Origin: Nostoc sp. C052
GTDB taxonomy: Bacteria; Cyanobacteriota; Cyanobacteriia; Cyanobacteriales; Nostocaceae
NCBI RefSeq assembly: GCF_013393905.1
Contig: NZ_CP040272.1
Span: 3,348,001-3,412,000 of the forward strand
Direction of reading: 5' to 3'
Length of the DNA stretch: 64,000 nucleotides
In this document: positions 61,688-64,000 of the stretch, piece by piece
Layout: the number at the start of each line of letters is the position of its first letter
Numbering within the stretch: position 1 is the stretch's first letter
Position numbers and translations under genes: made by a program
Notes under the pieces: model-generated
What the model saw: only the letters and a program-made list of their open reading frames with translations
Told to the model about the DNA's origin: nothing
Databases searched by the model: none

Positions 61688-64000
61688 TCAACCCGTATTT
61701 CTCATCCCAGCAGCAATGCCATTAATAGTTAACAATGCTCCTCGCAGTAACTCGCCTTTGCTGTAACGAGAATGAATTACTCCAGAAGTCGCAGTGGTAT
61801 TTAGGGACTGCCGTAAACGCTTGAGTAGTGAAACTTGGATAAATCCCAAAGGTACAATTGTGCCATTGCGTAACTGTACAGATCGTTGCAACACAGGATC
61901 GCCATCTAACAGTCGATTGTGATCGGTGATTTTTAACACCAAATCCCTTGTCAGATAAAACTCGCTAGCAATTTGGTCAAAAACCTTGGCAAAACGAAGT
62001 TTATCTTCTGGCTTGGACAATTCTTGAACGTAGTGATGTGCCATTTGCATATCTACTTTTGCCAAAGTCATCTCAGCCTTAGAAATCACCATCTTGAAAA
62101 AGGGCCACTTAATGTAAAAGTAGCGCAGCAATTTCAAGTGTTCTTCTGGTTCTTCGTTCAAGAATTCTTGTAAAGCTGTGCCAACGCCATACCAAGAAGG
62201 AAGTAAAAAGCGGGTTTGTGTCCAGCTAAATACCCAAGGAATCGCTCGCAGACTGCTTAAATCTTTCTTACCAGATGGACGACGTGCGGGACGAGAGCTA
62301 ATTTGCAGCTGGCTAATTTCTTCAATGGGGGTTACTTGGTGGAAGAAGTCAACAAAATCAGGTTGTTCGTAGATTAAGGCACGATAATGTTGACGCGATC
62401 GCGCTGCTAATTCTTCCATAATCTCATTCCAGGGTTCAATATCATCAAACCCTGTTCGCAGCAGGCTAGCTTGAATCACTGCTGTGGTGATGGTTTCCAT
62501 GTGATACAAAGCCAAGTCTAACAACGAGTATTTAGAAGCCAAAACTTCTCCTTGTTCGGTAATCTTGATTCGCCCATTGATACTATGACCTGGTTGAGCC
62601 AAAATCGCCTCGTAAGCAGGGCCGCCACCACGTCCCACAGAACCACCGCGTCCGTGGAAAATCCGCAAATTTATATCGTAGTTTTCTGCTATTTGTTGCA
62701 GTGATTTTTGAGCTTTATGAATTTCCCAGTTGCTACTTAAAAAACCAGAGTCTTTGTTGCTGTCAGAATACCCCAGCATTACTTCTTGTAAGTTTGTGGG
62801 GAGGGGGGAGGAGGTGGGAGAGGCAGGGGAGCAGGGGAGCAGGGGAGCAGGGGGGGCAAAGGAGGCAGGGGAGGATGAGTTTTTTTCATCCACAATACTC
62901 TCTGCTTTTGTTTGTTCGTAACCGCCGGCTAACAAAGCGCGATATAAGGGGAGTTCAAACAGTTTCCGCATGACGCTTCGGGAGCGTTGTAAGTCTTCTA
63001 CTGTTTCAAAGAGGGGGACAACTTGAATGGTTCCCACAGCTATGGCGGGGTCAAAAAGTCTGGCTTCTTTGGCTAACAGTAGTACTTCCAGCACATCGCT
63101 TACGTCGCGGCACATGCTGATAATGTAAGTTTGGCAGATATTTAGACCAAATTCTTGTTGGAGCGATCGCACGACGCGAAAGGTTTCAATGACATCGTTG
63201 GTTTTTTCAGAAAATGGCAATTCTGCCGGAATCAATGGCCGACGGGTTTGCAATTCTCCTGTCAGCCAAGCGACTCTTTGCTCCTCCGAGAGGTCGTTGT
63301 AAGGTTGGGGTAATAGTTGTAGATATTCCAGTATCTCATTGAGCGCATCGGCGTGGCGGGATGATTCTTGACGAATATCTAGCTGTGTCAAATTAAAACC
63401 AAAAATTTCTACCTGACAGATGAGATTTTCTAATTCTCGACAACTTAAGCCTGTTTCTGTCAAGTTGCGCTGAATCATCCGCAGTTCTGCTAAAAAATCG
63501 GCTCCTGAACGATACAGAGGACTATCCTGATTTGTTGGCGTTTCCCGATTGTACAAAGCTAGATTGCGATCGCGAGTATTTTCCAGTCGCTTCAATACAT
63601 AAGCCAGTTTCAGCCGATAAGGTTCTTGTCGATAACGTAGCGCCAGTGCGTCGTAGACTTCACTCAACTGGGACTGATCCGCTTCTAAAGATTCCAGCAA
63701 GTCTGGTAAGACATCACTCCAGTGCATCGACACACTCAACAACTCAATCAGATTTTTTACTGACTGAATATATCTCCCTAGCACCATTTTGCGCTGATAG
63801 CAAGCTGTCTGCCAGGTAATTTCGGGTGTAACTGATGGGTTCCCATCTCTATCTGAGCCTACCCAGGAGCCGAATGAGCAAAAGTTTTTACTCGGTGGTT
63901 CTAGCCAAGGAAAGGTATTAGATAGGGTATGTTTGAAGCGTTTATAAAGTTGGGGAATGCCATCAAATAAAACTTCTTGGAAGTAGTGTAGAGCATAATC
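61688..64000 (-). CDS. ppc: Phosphoenolpyruvate carboxylase, 3' part
   Basis: The frame is open from the stop at 61688 to the right edge, so 771 residues of a roughly 1000-residue enzyme are present. The N-terminus is outside the window. It fixes bicarbonate onto phosphoenolpyruvate to give oxaloacetate for the TCA cycle and amino acids. Marks are GSDRDGNPSVT, LGYSDSNKDSGFLSSNWEIH, FHGRGGSVGRGGGPAYEAIL, RAIPWVFSWTQTRFLLPSWY and the C-terminal Asn-Thr-Gly. Just before LQEVMLGYSDSN lies an extra Pro/Ser/Ala-rich stretch of about 30 residues, encoded by a G-rich repeat. Confidence 0.97.
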   Translation of the reverse strand, partial: DYALHYFQEVLFDGIPQLYKRFKHTLSNTFPWLEPPSKNFCSFGSWVGSDRDGNPSVTPEITWQTACYQRKMVLGRYIQSVKNLIELLSVSMHWSDVLPDLLESLEADQSQLSEVYDALALRYRQEPYRLKLAYVLKRLENTRDRNLALYNRETPTNQDSPLYRSGADFLAELRMIQRNLTETGLSCRELENLICQVEIFGFNLTQLDIRQESSRHADALNEILEYLQLLPQPYNDLSEEQRVAWLTGELQTRRPLIPAELPFSEKTNDVIETFRVVRSLQQEFGLNICQTYIISMCRDVSDVLEVLLLAKEARLFDPAIAVGTIQVVPLFETVEDLQRSRSVMRKLFELPLYRALLAGGYEQTKAESIVDEKNSSSPASFAPPAPLLPCSPASPTSSPLPTNLQEVMLGYSDSNKDSGFLSSNWEIHKAQKSLQQIAENYDINLRIFHGRGGSVGRGGGPAYEAILAQPGHSINGRIKITEQGEVLASKYSLLDLALYHMETITTAVIQASLLRTGFDDIEPWNEIMEELAARSRQHYRALIYEQPDFVDFFHQVTPIEEISQLQISSRPARRPSGKKDLSSLRAIPWVFSWTQTRFLLPSWYGVGTALQEFLNEEPEEHLKLLRYFYIKWPFFKMVISKAEMTLAKVDMQMAHHYVQELSKPEDKLRFAKVFDQIASEFYLTRDLVLKITDHNRLLDGDPVLQRSVQLRNGTIVPLGFIQVSLLKRLRQSLNTTATSGVIHSRYSKGELLRGALLTINGIAAGMRNTG
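62798..62876. repeat. G-rich heptamer repeat inside ppc
   Basis: Units like GGGGAGCAGGGGAGCAGGGG on the plus strand are the type seen in intergenic foldbacks. Here they lie in frame in the coding sequence and encode SSSPASFAPPAPLLPCSPAS on the minus strand. Confidence 0.75.

Overview
The window is chromosomal DNA of a filamentous, Nostoc-like cyanobacterium (order Nostocales). Support comes from genes typical of oxygenic phototrophs: geranylgeranyl reductase chlP, a plant-type [2Fe-2S] ferredoxin, biliverdin reductase bvdR, phosphoenolpyruvate carboxylase, a DUF3370 protein and a CYP110-like P450. The HIP1 octamer GCGATCGC is very frequent. The intergenic spaces are filled with short heptamer repeats, palindromes and small MITE-like elements of the kind known from Nostoc and Anabaena genomes. 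The genus is an inference; no rRNA or tRNA gene is visible.

Layout. 0.3-7 kb: a shortened ABC permease, a secreted collagen-like protein, an MDR-family reductase, a complete 1456-bp IS701-like insertion sequence with inverted ends and a target duplication, then two GNAT acetyltransferases and a glyoxalase-fold protein. 7-12 kb: a dienelactone hydrolase and an organosulfur block (two SsuA-like binding proteins, an SsuD-like monooxygenase and a 36-residue remnant of a second flavin monooxygenase). 12.6-20.6 kb: a small exported protein, a double M16 peptidase, cysA, a YidD homologue with a cysteine-repeat tail, chlP and an acetyltransferase. 20.7-27.4 kb: DUF3370 protein, membrane pentapeptide protein, a decayed Uma2 gene, a nuclease-fold protein, map, bvdR and ferredoxin. 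27.6-31 kb: a SpoIID-like protein, then sulfiredoxin, Dps and an XRE-HTH/GrpE-like fusion in a row. 32-39 kb: a STAS protein facing a response-regulator/PP2C phosphatase, a DUF1350 protein, membrane proteins and a LemA/M48 pair. 39.4-51.3 kb: glgB, small exported proteins, a possible FtsL-like protein next to ftsI, a glycerophosphodiesterase, a BTRD1 tandem-repeat protein and ligA. 51.7-64 kb: mtnA, a P450, dxs, several small proteins, a 21-bp hairpin minisatellite, a ferritin-like protein, an aldo/keto reductase and ppc, which runs off the right edge.

How the genes may work together. Most are housekeeping genes in short or single-gene units. Plausible groupings are: dxs and chlP in the isoprenoid supply of chlorophyll and tocopherol side chains, bvdR and ferredoxin in tetrapyrrole and redox metabolism, SsuA/SsuD/CysA in sulfur acquisition, the STAS/PP2C pair as a partner-switching regulator, and srxA-dps-XRE/GrpE as an oxidative-stress neighbourhood. 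No complete defence system, CRISPR array or large island is visible. The most unusual features are the XRE/GrpE-like fusion, the YidD cysteine tail, the 21-bp palindromic array and dispersed repeats that have entered coding regions (ppc, gdpD and possibly the SpoIID gene). Statements about families rest on recognition of motifs by eye; no database search was possible.
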